Positions 23,498-34,526 of a DNA stretch of 64,000 bases are shown here, piece by piece; the first letter of the stretch is position 1; every line of letters begins with the position of its first letter. This DNA comes from Adenophora triphylla var. japonica (lineage: Eukaryota > Streptophyta > Magnoliopsida > Asterales > Campanulaceae). Made by a program: the position numbers and the translations under genes. The stretch lies in assembly GCA_022495995.1 (NCBI GenBank), contig JAFEMH010001469.1:372001-436000 (forward strand). The letters run 5' to 3'. The notes below the pieces were generated by a model. It did not search any database. It was not told where the DNA came from and saw nothing but the letters and a program-made list of their open reading frames with translations.

Positions 23498-23646
23498 CAG
23501 TGTTCTAAAAGACCCCGCCTAAGGGCGCCTAGGTCCCTCCTAGGCGCTAGGCCCCTCTCCAACGCCTAGTTCTAAGTTCCGCCTAGATCCCAACTAGTCC
23601 CCCGGCTCCGCCGCCTAGCATCCGTCTAGCGCTTTTTAGAACCTTG
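23498..23646. mobile_element. hAT-like MITE, 149 bp, with 8-bp TSD
   Basis: Begins CAGTGTTCTAAAAGAC and ends GCTTTTTAGAACCTTG, imperfect inverted ends starting with CA. Flanked by identical GATTTAAT at 23490-23497 and 23647-23654. The interior is rich in CGCCTAGG/CTAGGCG words. Confidence 0.85.
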
Positions 23647-23654
23647 GATTTAAT

Positions 23655-24035
23655 CTTTTGTTTCTAGTCCTAAACGTACAATTTTGTTGCCATTTTCATA
23701 ATAACATCTATCCATATATATAAAAAAGAGAATAGTGTCTTTTGTTATGCGTAACATTCAAAAATGAGATTTTTTCTATAAAATAGTGATAATTCTATAA
23801 GCTATTGTTGAGAGTCTTTTTAATGTTGTGCTAATAAATGTTTGAAAATACAAGAATTAAAATATCTTGCAAAAGAATTAAGCTTATATTCAATTCAACA
23901 AGATCCTTTTTATCAATTCTTTATCCTTATCGTCAAGCTTTTTTTTTTTTTAACATCAATATGGATTTTTTAACAAAAAAAAAAAACATCAACATGGATA
24001 CTTTTGGCATTATTTACTTAATTTTAAAAAATATA
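23655..24035. other. AT-rich intergenic DNA
   Basis: No recognisable gene. Several long T and A runs. Confidence 0.5.
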
Positions 24036-24547
24036 CTCCTTATGTATCACTACAAACTACACACTTTTCTCACAGGGCATCCCACTACAAACTACTCCCT
24101 CCGTCTCATTCGATTTAAGATTTTCTCTTTCAACACAGGAATTAAGAAATATTAATATAATAAGAGGAGAGAATGAGTGAAGTAGGTATTGTGAGTATGA
24201 AAAGTAAAATAGGAGAGAGAATGAGTGAGGGGCATATTAAGGAGATTGTTGTTATAAGTATGACAAGTGAGTCTCATTGAATATACAAATAATATAAACT
24301 TGTCATTTTGGGATGTAATAAGTCGAGTGGGATGCCCAAATTTAAAATTGGTCCTAAGTCGGTTGGGACGGAGGGAGTATATACGTTCTAAAATGGAAAT
24401 ATTTTATTATTTTTATATTAATGTGACTCGCATATCATACTTGGAACAACAACTCATTTTTCATACTCACAACACTCAATTCACTAACATTTTTCCTTAA
24501 TTTTTGAGCGAATAGTAAGCGTGTATTTTATAATAGGATGGAGGGAG
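24036..24547. mobile_element. Stowaway MITE interrupted by a second Stowaway
   Basis: Outer ends CTCCTTATGTATCAC (after TA) and GTGTATTTTATAATAGG with GATGGAGGGAG (before TA). Between its left arm (24036-24094) and right arm (24378-24547) lies another complete Stowaway. The outer copy is therefore older. Confidence 0.75.
24095..24377. mobile_element. Stowaway MITE nested in an older Stowaway
   Basis: CTCCCTCCGTCTCATTCGA and GGTTGGGACGGAGGGAG, TA on both sides. It is inserted within the element 24036-24547. Confidence 0.88.
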
Positions 24548-25540
24548 TATAATCTAACTAAACCTTTTTGTTGATCCCCCACATTATATAGATGCAATTT
24601 TATTATTTCGTGTTTATTTTATTTCTTATTATTTTATTTACTATTTTACATGTTTTATTGACCCCCCACATTATATAGATAAAAATATTATTACATAAAA
24701 TACTTTGCTAACTTTCCGCTGTCGTGCACTTTTCGACGTAGGAGCCTTTATTTCGTTTTGATTTAAGATTTATTTTTTTGGGGGGTTTATTTCACTAAAA
24801 AATTGGATAAATTGTTACATTAGTTTTAACTGTAATTATTAATTTTGATTTTTGTTTATTTAATTATATCAAAATTGTACAAATTATAAAAAGAACCAAA
24901 AGTCGATACAATTGTTGTCATAATAATAAGGCTACTAAATACGTTGACTAAGTAGATGATTTTGTTTTAATTATTACTACTTTGTATCTTAATGAACTCT
25001 AATGTAAGAAATTTTTGTTTTAAAATTGTTTTTTTTATAAAAAAAACATTGTTCTAAACATTTTTTTACTAAATTTCTTTCACTATTTTTTTTTATTATC
25101 GTAAATTAAATGTTTAAAAGTGAATAATAAGAATATTTATCTTCTTTTTCAAAGTGAATACTTCAAATTCAAATTGTCTTTCTAGAATAAAAAATAAATG
25201 AATATCAAACTTTTGATTTAGGGATATTTCAAAAATATTTATTTTAGCAAATATGCATAAATACGATTGCTATTCCAAATTTTTAATTTTACAATTCATA
25301 TTGGAATAATCACTAAAGTTCCTCACGTCACGAAATATGTGTATACAAAAAGCTTTCAAAATTTATAATATTTATTGTGTTGGATAAATAATTATAACCT
25401 ATGTATACAAAAAGCTTTCAAAATTTATAATATTTATCGTGTGACTTACACGAAATGTGCCCAGTGTCGACTCTTTTCCTTTACATCGTTCATATTCAGT
25501 TATAAATGCTAAATAGCTAATTTATTGTCTCTTATTTGTT
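24548..25540. other. AT-rich intergenic DNA with a 40-bp direct repeat
   Basis: CCCCCACATTATATAGAT occurs at about 24576 and 24663. GTATACAAAAAGCTTTCAAA plus the following 20 bases occurs at 25341-25380 and 25403-25441. No gene recognised. Confidence 0.6.
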
Positions 25541-25561
25541 TTTTTGTAGGCACGTGAACGT

Positions 25562-26074
25562 ATGACCGCGTCAAACAGAAAGAGGAAGGCCGAGACGACA
25601 GCGGCAGCTAAGGTAGATAAACGAAGCAAAAGTATACATGATAGGACTATCGTGCGTGGGTCTGAGCTTGAGATTCAGGAGGAGGTAGGAGATGATCATG
25701 ATACGACTTTGCAGCCTGAGCAGATTGTGCAGCCTGAGCAGATTGATATTGATTCTGATGATAGTGTTGAGGAGGATGGAGGAGATGATGAGGCATCTTC
25801 TGATTCTGGTGATAGTGGTGAGGAGGATGAGAAGGCGGAGGAGGAGGGTGGGGATGATGATGATGAGGAGGAGGAGGAGGGGAGGGATGATGATGATGAT
25901 GATGATGATGAGGAGGAGGAGGAGGAGGAGGAGGAGATACATGATGTTAGACCTTTGAGGCATGGGAGGGGGAGGGGGAGGGATGTGGCTAGAGGGCAGG
26001 GACAGAGGAGGGGGCAGGGTGCGGGTGAGGTGCCACCATCATGGCAGCTTCAGAGTGACCCAGGTGGATATTAA
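25562..26074 (+). CDS. Acidic low-complexity ORF, probably a transposon-related exon
   Basis: 170 codons from ATG after an acceptor-like TTTGTAGGCACGTGAACGT. The N-terminus is basic (NRKRKAE..KVDKRSK), residues about 44-125 are almost all Asp/Glu with Ser/Gly, and the C-terminus is Arg/Gly-rich (HGRGRGRD, GQGQRRGQG). The acidic part is encoded by GAT and GAG triplet runs. The layout resembles nuclear linker regions upstream of plant mobile-domain or MULE-type genes, but no conserved domain is visible, so that is a guess. It could end at a splice donor (CCAGGTGGAT near 26060) rather than at the stop. Nothing downstream continues it convincingly. Confidence 0.4.
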   Translation: MTASNRKRKAETTAAAKVDKRSKSIHDRTIVRGSELEIQEEVGDDHDTTLQPEQIVQPEQIDIDSDDSVEEDGGDDEASSDSGDSGEEDEKAEEEGGDDDDEEEEEGRDDDDDDDDEEEEEEEEEIHDVRPLRHGRGRGRDVARGQGQRRGQGAGEVPPSWQLQSDPGGY

Positions 26075-26190
26075 TGTGATGGGAGAGACGAAGGGAGAAC
26101 CTATCAACCATTGGAGACCTGCTTCGTTGTTGATGATGATATCGTTCGCAGTGTCCATGGTGAACGATTGAAATTTTTCTGCGAGGTGTG

Positions 26191-26242
26191 TCGTGTGATT
26201 CTACACGTGATAAAGGCATTGATATCGTGTAGAATCACACGA
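26191..26242. other. Perfect 17-bp stem-loop
   Basis: TCGTGTGATTCTACACG at 26191-26207 and its exact reverse complement at 26226-26242, with an 18-nt loop. It lies about 120 bp after the acidic ORF stop. Confidence 0.9.
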
Positions 26243-26428
26243 GACGGAAGGGCAAAATTGGAATATACCGTTCTCTGTATTTTTCGGGCCGTGTATTTAG
26301 TATTTACCCTTATTTTGGACTCATTAATATATTATAATTATAACATCATTTAAACAAAATATGTTAATATATATAACAAAATTTTGCTTATATATACCAT
26401 GCAACACATTGATGCAATAATACTAGTT

Positions 26429-26699
26429 ATTTAGCATTGTTGGATTTGCAACTTCAGCGTGGGGAGTTCGATTCTTGACAGGAGCGTTTGGAGCAACCAA
26501 TTAATTGGTGATGTAAGAGTGATGTAAGCACCATGTAGGAGGGTTCCCTTGGGACCAGGAGTATAAGGGGTGATGTCACCCTGACTATCTCGGGCATATC
26601 TCGCTATTTACCTCCGCCAAGCACTAAGAGGTCGATGGCTGATGATTCAGGACTTAGTTCAACAAAACTGGGGAACATGTGTATATAAAAAAAAAAAAA
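26429..26699 (+). mobile_element. SINE, tRNA-derived type
   Basis: A pol III box-B-like GAGTTCGATTC occurs near 26467. The 3' end is a poly(A) run (about 26687-26699). Short flanking duplications ATACTAGTTA (before) and ATACTCGTTA (after) differ at one base. The 5' box A is not clear, so the copy may be 5'-truncated. No ORF. Confidence 0.65.
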
Positions 26700-27008
26700 A
26701 TACTCGTTACGTACAAAAAGTAAATAGCAATAATACTAGTTACTTACAAAAAGTAAATAGCATGTGCATGTTATAAATTTTTATAATGAATAAATGGAAG
26801 TGTACTAACTACTAGCTAGTTCCATATTGCAATTATTATGATTGTGATGTATCTAGGGACAGTACAAATATGAAACTGAAACATCAGAACAAATTATGAA
26901 TTCAGTGCCAAAAAGTTCATTGTCACAATAAAAATATTACATTTTCATATTTATCTTAATATCTCTAGGTTGAAAATAAAATTTTCGTACAGTTCCTGAT
27001 CCTCTTTA
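26700..27008. other. AT-rich DNA with a short tandem duplication
   Basis: CAAAAAGTAAATAGCA is duplicated at about 26714 and 26748. Otherwise no signature. Confidence 0.55.
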
Positions 27009-27295
27009 CTCCCTCCCTCCCAATTGAAGTGTCCCAAAATTAATTATACATGAAAATTAAGGAATGAATATATTTGATGCAAAAAGTGTATAGTAAAATA
27101 AATGTTGTGAGTATGAAAAGTGATGTAGGAAAGAGAAAGTGGGGTAGAGAATAGTTAGTGGATATTTATTGTGAGTATGACAAGTGGGTCCCACAAATAA
27201 AAAAGTAATAAAAAACTTTCTTTTTTTGAATTGAGACATTTTAAATGAGACACCCAAAAAAGAAAGTTGGAACACTTCAACTGAAACGGAGGTAG
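27009..27295. mobile_element. Stowaway MITE
   Basis: CTCCCTCCCTCCCAATTGAAG and CTTCAACTGAAACGGAGGTAG are inverted ends between TA dinucleotides. Confidence 0.85.
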
Positions 27296-28980
27296 TATAA
27301 TAATTTAAATGACAAAACTACCCTCATCTCCTCAATTTATTTTGTACATTCCTTAACCCCTGCGACCACCACCACCACCTCCAACTACCGCCGACCTTCG
27401 TTCGGCCACCTTCGACCGACCAACTCAGGCGATCTCCGACGAAACATTCAACCACCCCACCCCACCTCCGACGCCCCATCCATTCCATTGACAACCTATT
27501 TAATAAATATTGTCATTAGTAGGAATTGAACTCAAGACCAACCATTACCTAAGGTAAGTCATGTTATTGTCAATTCATTGCACATTTATTTTAATAAGAT
27601 CTTCTCAATTGTAAGTAATAAACAACATTCTCAATTATATTATTTGTTAGATTTGAACAATTTGATTTATCATTTTTTTGTTAACCTTTTGCACAATTAT
27701 TATAATACATAAATAATAAACAAATATACTTCTCAATTGTAAGGGAGAAATGAATTTTTCAATTAAATAATTTTTCATTGTAAACAATTTAAAAATTGGA
27801 TATATTGATTTATTTATCATTTTTAAGTATATATGAGAAAATATTCATAGTTAACTTTAAAAAATCGAGAAATTCAGCTATCAGTTTGTTTATAGAAGAT
27901 ATGCTAACATGTTTATTTAGCTATAAACTAATGAAAAATTAATTTTTCAATTGTTTACAAGTGATAAATAAATGATAAATTGAGTTCTTTATTGTTTAAA
28001 GGGTATTTGACAATGCATTAACTAAATATTAACTTTAAAGAATTGAAAAAATGATTTCTCAACCGTTTAAATAGCATATGACATCACACAAATGAGAAAT
28101 CGCACAATCGTGAAATCAATTTATATATGTTATTTATAAATTTATGTGACAACAAATTCATCGTTACTATTAAACAACTGATAAATTGAGTCGTCAATGA
28201 GAAAATTTGAATTTTAGTTCTTTAAAGGATTCCTGACAATATAAACATTTTTAGTTCAAACATATGAAATTTGATTTCTCATTTATTTATAAGGTACATG
28301 ACAGCACATCCATCTCTAAATTAAATAAATGAGAAATTAATTTCTCAGTTGTTTAAAGGTTCGACAACAGATGCGTCTTTAAAATTTAAGCATGTGATAA
28401 ATTGAGTATATTTGTAAAAAATTGAGAGATGAATTTATTAGTTTTTGTATTCAATTATGAACAAATTAGATATGAATATCTTAGTTTTATATTCAGGTAT
28501 GATCAAATGAATAATAATTTTCTCAATTTTTTACAGTGAAAAATAAAATCTTTATTTTTAAACGTTGAATCATATTATTAGTGCACTTGTTTGATTCATT
28601 TTGACGATACGATTAAAACGGTGACTTCAAATTATTTTTTCAATTTTTAGATTTTGAGATATTTCATTTTAAAATTTTAAGAGAAAAAAAAAAAGATAGA
28701 GAAAGGACGCTAACATCAGCGCTGACGCCTGACATTAGCGTTGATGCGCGCACATGTGTGTTGAGTGCAAGTGAGGGGCATTTTGGTCTAACGAAAATTC
28801 AAGAACTTTTCGGCGAGGTTCAAGAATGTCTGTTTTTATTGATCGTTTTCATTTGATTTAAGAACTTATCGGTCATTGTCCCTTTAAACTAAATGTCAAA
28901 CATAGTATCCAAATTTACTTGCAATAAATTCAAATATTTATTTGACATGTTGAGAATAGAGTAAACATAGATTAGATTAA
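27296..28980. repeat. Degenerate AT-rich repeat region
   Basis: A CCACC-rich patch lies at 27363-27485. From about 27550 to 28540 the phrases GAGAAAT, TTTCTCAATTGTTTA and GATAAATTGAG recur at irregular spacing on both strands, like an ancient tandem repeat that has drifted. 28690-28800 has AGCGCTGACGCCTGACATTA, reminiscent of retroelement sequence. No ORF. Confidence 0.45.
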
Positions 28981-29285
28981 ACCAGAAATTATTGCCTTAA
29001 TAAAAACAGAGTTATATTATTAACTCATTACACATACAGAAAATCAACAACATAAAAACTGAGGCTGCTATTGGGCTTGCCATCTCTAATTTCAGCTAAC
29101 TTAGCCTAATCCTATAAAGAAAAAAACACAAATTAATAACCTTATTCAGGAAATGTCCAACCATGTGAAACTTGGTTTTGTCAGAAATGGAGTTCATGTG
29201 ATTTCTAGGTCTGACAATTAAAGATTGGAAGAGAAAGAAAAAGCTGCTTCTTCTTCTTCTTCTTTCAAGTTTAGTACCAACTCAA

Positions 29286-32200
29286 TTATGAATAGCTGTA
29301 GTACTGGAACTGGTGACTTGTACCATAGCTGCTGTTAAATAATGGTACCCTCCCATTTGTTCTTCTTTCCTCTTCTTCATCATGAAACCCCTCAATCTAC
29401 ACAAACATATCACCATCAATAATAAATTTAAAATGATTTTTTTTTTTTTTACTCGATGGGGGGGAGTGGGGTGGCAGGGGGTGGTGAGTGAATTGGGGGA
29501 GGAGTTGGGTGGGGTTGGGTGGCAGGGAGTGGTGATGGGGATGGGGTAGGGTGGATGATGTGGGGTGGGTAACATGGGGATGTGTTTGTGTGTATGTGAT
29601 GGTGTTACCATTTTCTGAAAAATGTTTTACTTTGAAAAAATTTGTAAATCATTTTACTTAGAAAAGTGGGAAAAATAATTTTCGAAAAACATTTTCTCCA
29701 TTTTCCGGTGCTAAACAAACACCGAAAAATGAGGAAAATGTTTTTCGGAAAAAAATTTCCCCCAAACAAACGGAGCCCAAGTTACTTCACATCGACCGAC
29801 CGTAGTAACCGTCCGCAATTAACTTGTCAAACATATTAAACGTATCATAATAAAGGAATCACGGTAAGTTCGTTTTTTTATTTAGAAATACGACATTTAA
29901 TTTGAAACTGATCAGCGAACAAAAATGAAAAATGATTCAATGAGGGATTATAAGCACCTTTTGGTGAAAATTGTTTTTAGAGAATCTGATGTTGAAAGTT
30001 GAAATGTAGAGTAAATTTTTTCAGAAAGTTGGAATTGGGAAGAAAAATTTACCCAAAGTTCATCATCCTCTTCGTATCGATTATAAGCGGAAGAAGCTTT
30101 AGGGTTTTCTCCGGGCTCATCATTGCGCGCAAACCTGCCACGTATCCTCGGTCGATTGTCCGCTAGTGTCTTTCGACATGCATACTATACAACAAAATTA
30201 TCACCCGCGCGCATTACAATTAATCAAACATAAACAATATAATTACGAGATAAAAATGTATAAACATTAATGATTAAATCATAAAACATGGGACTTATTA
30301 TTATAGTTACCTTAATTGTCTTGTTGAAATTCCTCTGTGTGCGCTTTGCTCTGTACCTATGAATCCTCTCTTTCCTTTCTTCTGCACTATACCTTCCAAC
30401 CTTGGAATTAGATTCCTCCATGAATGAGCTCTCAGTTGCTAATGGACTTGATGACAACCTCTGGCTTGTTTTTATGTTCTATAACCCATAAAAATAAATT
30501 AACCATTAAAATCTAATTTAACCACACAAATCATGCATATATAGATGTTTTAAGACTCTGCATATTTAGGCTCTCGGGCGGATCTAGTATGTAATTGGCG
30601 TGAGCTCAGAATTTTGATATTTTTTTACCTAAGTCACCGACTATATGTAACTTTTTTTTTTATATATATATATGAAGTTATTTTTCATTGTTATTAGTGT
30701 TTACAATATTTTTTAAATACCAAGCCCACGCAATTTCAAAATCCTGGATCCGCCCCTGTTTGTTTAAGCTTATAAACTCTACCATATCCAATGATCAACC
30801 AAACATGATTCCGTCACTACATTAGCAAAGTTGTTGATTTATAATTTTTATTGATTTTTACGACGATGTTGTGGATTTACGACACTACTTTCCATTTTCG
30901 CTTATCCCAGAAGGCAGAAGTCAGGGCTCAAATTCGAGGCCTCAGGCCTCTGGTTAAGATAAAACACCCTCTTAGAGCAACTACATCCATGACGTTAGTC
31001 ATGGCTTCATCCTAGGTGTCGAGCAATTTTCCTCCAATTTTCCTCCAACCATGACTTTTTAAAAGTCATCCCATGACTCTTCATGATTTTATTTTGCCAG
31101 ATGAAGGGCTTCACGGCGTTGGGTGTTTTTTTTTTTTGTTTGTTTAGACCAATTAACGGGTGACACGTGCCACATTTTTGAAATTAATTTTTTTTTTACA
31201 AAAATTGCAATTAACATATAAAAAATAATAAAAATACAAGAATATTGAAAAAACTACAATTATTAATAAAAAGTAGGAGAGAGAAATTGATAACTTTTGT
31301 CATGAATGGAGATAAAATTGTTTGGAGTTGTGTTTTTGATAACTGCTGACGTGGAGCTGAGGTGGAGGAGAGAGGGATGGGAATGAAGTGTTATTGATAA
31401 AGATGCTCTTATCAAGTGATATAGGGTTGTGGCGAATCCATGATTTTTTTAGAAGGGGGTCAAAGTTTTTTATTGGATAACTATTATGATTTAGATATTT
31501 GAATTTAATATACAAGAGGGTCAAAATATTAATTAGTATAAACTTTTCAAAATTAAGAGGGTCAAAATGTATATATTTATAATTTTTAGTAGTAAAAATA
31601 TTTTTTTTTTAATTTTTTTATAGTACTAAAATTGACATATACCAGAATCGAATAGGGTCGGATGACCCCCTTGGCTTGAGGGTAGCCTCGCCACTGATAT
31701 AGGCGCTTATTGGTGCAATTTACATGCATTTTAAGATGATGTTTCACTTGTTTGCAATTTTCGCAAAAAAGTGAAACATCGCCTTAAAATGCGGTATAAT
31801 ATACTAACTATTTCTGTCACAAAATAAATATAAAAAAATTTAAAATTGGTTCCTAAACTTTTTTAGCAATCATTTTCATTTTGGAATGGTCATAGGTATA
31901 GTAAGTGGCAATAGACTATGTCTGGAAGTGACAATGAAGCAATATTACCAGTGTGTGTGTGTGTGTGAAAGATAATATGGGAGGGAGGAGGACTGACTTG
32001 TAAATCACCAGTGCTGCAAACCCTTCTCATATGACCGGAGGAGAAGCCATTTTCAGGGGAGCTCAAAACATGTGAAGCGGAGGAATGAAAGCTTGAAGGG
32101 GATGATTCCAAGACACTGTCAAATCTTGGTTGAAAAAGAAAATTAGGCTTCCCATCAAAGCAATTGCTACTAAAGCTCCTTTGCATCATCTTTACTGCAT

Positions 32201-32561
32201 TGTCAGACCCACCATAACTGTGGGGCAAAAAAGAAGAATTGGAATCTTGATTATAATAATCATGGCTGGAAGAGTAGATTGGAATTTGATGTTGTTCCTC
32301 TGTTTTCACCTCCAAAACAGAGTAATCCAAGAACCCATTTGATGGAATCCCCAAATGGGTTGTTTGGGAAAGTGAGAGATTTTCAAGCTGGTGGCTTGGT
32401 GGGGAGGAAGAAAAAATGGTGGGGGCAATTTGGTCAATTGAATTTTCTTCATAGTTGTCTGGAATTTGGATTGATTGGAGGATATCAATGGAGGAATCAC
32501 TGAATGGGGAGAATGGGTCAGTGAAGAAAGTGGAATCAAATAGAAAAAGATCAGAAGACAT
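29286..32561 (-). CDS. CCT-domain transcriptional regulator (CIL/ASML2-like), 4 exons
   Basis: Exons on the minus strand: 32561-31998, 30478-30311, 30184-30053 and 29396-29286, all phase 0 with GT-AG borders, giving 324 codons. The start MSSDLFLFDS is a typical beginning of this family. An upstream in-frame ATG at 32624 would add 21 residues. Residues about 150-188 hold the conserved SFSSN..LFQPRFDS..GHMRRVCSTGDLQ block. The CCT domain is about 218-264 (RYSAEERKERIHRYRAKRTQ, then FNKTIK, then YACRKTLADNRPRIRGRFAR), a nuclear DNA/NF-Y-binding module shared with CONSTANS. No B-box is present. The end is acidic then Tyr-rich (EGFHDEEEE .. FQYYSYS). Members act as nuclear regulators, for example of sugar-responsive genes. 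The exact ortholog is not determined. Confidence 0.88.
29397..30052 (-). other. CCT gene intron 3 with a G/T-rich tract
   Basis: The plus strand at 29457-29600 is almost only G, T and A (GGGGTGGCAGGGGGTGG repeats). 29640-29780 carries CACCGAAAAATGAGGAAAAT and CAAACAAACGGAGCC, a phrase also found near 44200-44255, so a transposon remnant is likely. Confidence 0.6.
30572..30758. mobile_element. hAT-like MITE in CCT gene intron 1
   Basis: CTCGGGCGGATCTAGTA at the left and TCCTGGATCCGCCCCTG at the right are inverted ends of the GGCGGAT type. The 8-bp flanks do not match convincingly, so the boundaries are approximate. Confidence 0.6.
30900..30970. repeat. SINE remnant in CCT gene intron 1
   Basis: CTCAAATTCGAGGCCTCAGG with CTCTGGTTAAGATAAAACAC resembles the SINE at 39327-39519 (CTCGAACCCGAGACTCTGGT, TTAAGCTAGAACACC). 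Only a fragment remains. Confidence 0.4.
30975..31408. mobile_element. PIF/Harbinger (Tourist-type) MITE in CCT gene intron 1
   Basis: Begins GAGCAACTACATCCATGACG and ends GATAAAGATGCTC, between TTA at 30972-30974 and TTA at 31409-31411. A TTA target duplication with GAGCATC-type ends is typical of Tourist MITEs. It lies 18 bp from the next MITE. Confidence 0.82.
31427..31696. mobile_element. hAT-like MITE in CCT gene intron 1
   Basis: TTGTGGCGAATCCATG at the left and CCTCGCCACTG at the right are inverted. The flanking octamers ATATAGGG and ATATAGGC differ at one base, consistent with an 8-bp hAT duplication. Confidence 0.72.
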
Positions 32562-32716
32562 TGGAATTGAGCTCTTGGAACTAAGCTTGTGTGTGTTTGT
32601 TTCCTCTGTTTCAATGAGAAACAAGAAAACAGGGGAGAATACAGGTGGGAGGCTAGTTTTGTGTAGTTATTATCAAAGCACTTTACAACAAATTCAAGAA
32701 GGTGACAAGAATATAT

Positions 32717-32717
32717 A

Positions 32718-32766
<49 letters not shown>
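32717..32766. repeat. CT/GA microsatellite in the CCT gene leader
   Basis: About 25 CT dinucleotides, read as (GA)n on the gene strand, 93-205 bp upstream of the candidate start codons. A TGTGTG/GAGAGA stretch follows at 32816-32850. GA tracts in plant leaders are known binding sites for BBR/BPC proteins. Their role here is inference. Confidence 0.85.
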
Positions 32767-32767
<1 letters not shown>

Positions 32768-32999
32768 AAAGCACTAGCAGACACACATTTGTGTGCTCTC
32801 ACTCACTTTGACTTATTGTGTGTGTTTGTGTGTGAGAGAGAAAGAGGAGGAAGAAGAAGCCAATTTAGAAATGGCCTTCCATGAAAAACTCAAATCAACA
32901 AGAGACTACAACTCCACTTCTGCTATAAAAGGAGCAAGGATTGGAAGGAAAACCCTTCTATTTTACTTTATTTGTATAATGGCCCAGTTAGAGCATGTA

Positions 33000-33732
33000 C
33001 AATAGTTTACACTAATGATTACATGTTAGCTATAATTTATTTATTTTTGTTAACTAGAGGTTTGGGATATATTCCCTCATGACTCTTTGTAATACTGAAT
33101 AGATGATAATGTATAATACTGCAGGCTTATACAATACAACGTTGATGATAACAGGTGGTGCCGACGATCGACGACCTGATTTCGGCGACCGATTTTTGAC
33201 AGGCGGTGGGCATCGACGGGTGGCGATGGTGGTGGCAGGAGGCAGGAGGCAGTATTGAGAAAGTATCATTATTTTTAAATAATGTATATTGAATGAAGTA
33301 TAATATAATATTATATAAAAACTTATGAAATATTTAAATTAACGAGGAATTTGAGAAAACGTGATTTGTTCCCGTAGAAACTCATGGAGCAAATCCCCCA
33401 ATTAATTTGAATCATCATTAAAATTTATAAGAAATTAATTAATCCTCTAAAATATTTTTGTTGATGCACAACACAAAAATAATGTCAAAATACAAAAAAA
33501 AATTCAGACGACATAGGGATTAAGTTCTTGGAACTGAATCTTGGACCTACCTACAGGCAATTTTTATTTTTTAAAGGTTGCTAGGCTACCAAAAGATTTG
33601 TGTTTAAGCGGTATCTTGAACACTTTTAATTTTAAGTCTTTTTGTCGTAAAGGTTTTGAGTTCACTGCTACTACTGGTTAGAAATTCTAGCGGCATTTTG
33701 TTAGTGCAAATGACAAAAATACTCCTAAAATA
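33000..33732. other. Intergenic DNA upstream of the CCT gene
   Basis: A GC-richer patch at 33150-33245 contains CGACGGGTGGCGATGGTGG. GTTAGAGCATGTACAATAG near 32988-33006 resembles a Tourist MITE end, but no partner was found. No gene recognised. Confidence 0.5.
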
Positions 33733-33949
33733 CTCCCTCCGTTCCATAGAAATAGGCACTTTTTTTTGTTTGGCATGGGAATTAAAGTAAAAGGTGATGT
33801 GTTGTGAGTGTAGATGATTGGGTAAGAGAGAGAAAGTGGAGTAAGTGGATAATGAGAGACAAGTGGGTCTCATTTCCATTTTAAAAAAGTACAAATTATT
33901 GTGAAACGTCAAAAGTGTTTTTTTCAGATTATCGTGGGACGGAGGGGAG
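33733..33949. mobile_element. Stowaway MITE
   Basis: CTCCCTCCGTTCCATAG and CGTGGGACGGAGGGGAG, TA on both sides. At 217 bp it is one of the shorter copies. Confidence 0.88.
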
Positions 33950-34526
33950 TACACATTTCCAGCGACCACCAGCGGCACTTCGTTATTTATCTAAAAAAAG
34001 TTAAAATAAATTAATAAAAAGGTGTGCTTGACAGGCTGCGGGCCGGTCTTGTGTTTGAATGAAGGTTTAGGCCCGGCCCGACATAAAGCCTACGGGCTCA
34101 TGGGCCAAGCGGGCTTCTTGTTATTGTAAGGCTTACCTGTCCATGATTTCTCACTCACTAAATTGTTGAATTGGTCCATAAAAAACAAGACCAAAATGAC
34201 CCAGTAAAGTCAAACGAAAACAACAAAAAGAAAAGAGACATTTACAAAAAAAGATGGAAATTATAAAAAAAAAAAATACATAAGTTCGAAATTACAAAAA
34301 AAAAAAAAAATTGGTTTTTTTTTAATCAGTTTTGGTCAAACAACTGATAACTGAAATTATCAGTTGTTTGAAGCACAAATTACTCCTCAAACAATTGATA
34401 ATTTCAATTATCAGTTAAACAACTGATAACTGAAATTATCACTTGTTTGAACAATTGATAACTGAAATTATCAATTGTTTGATCAAAATTGATAAAAAAA
34501 AAACAAAATAATAATAATAATAAGTT
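33950..34526. repeat. Intergenic DNA with a palindrome-rich patch
   Basis: 34050-34135 has GGCCCGGCCCGACATAAAGC, a low-complexity repeat word. 34325-34490 repeats CAACTGATAACTGAAATTAT and its inverse several times, so it folds into alternative hairpins. Confidence 0.6.

Noticed and set aside
26429..26699. A tRNA gene at the box-B-like GTTCGATTC
   Set aside because: No cloverleaf or acceptor stem can be drawn. The poly(A) tail and flanking duplications fit a SINE.
31890..31997. Extension of the CCT exon 1 frame past GDLQ to a stop at 31890
   Set aside because: The extra residues are a CA-repeat-encoded HTHTH run and unlike the family. A GT donor lies exactly after GDLQ and exons 2-4 continue the domain in phase.
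34325..34490. CRISPR-like array of palindromic repeats
   Set aside because: The repeats are inverted, unevenly spaced, lack unique spacers and lie in a plant nuclear context.
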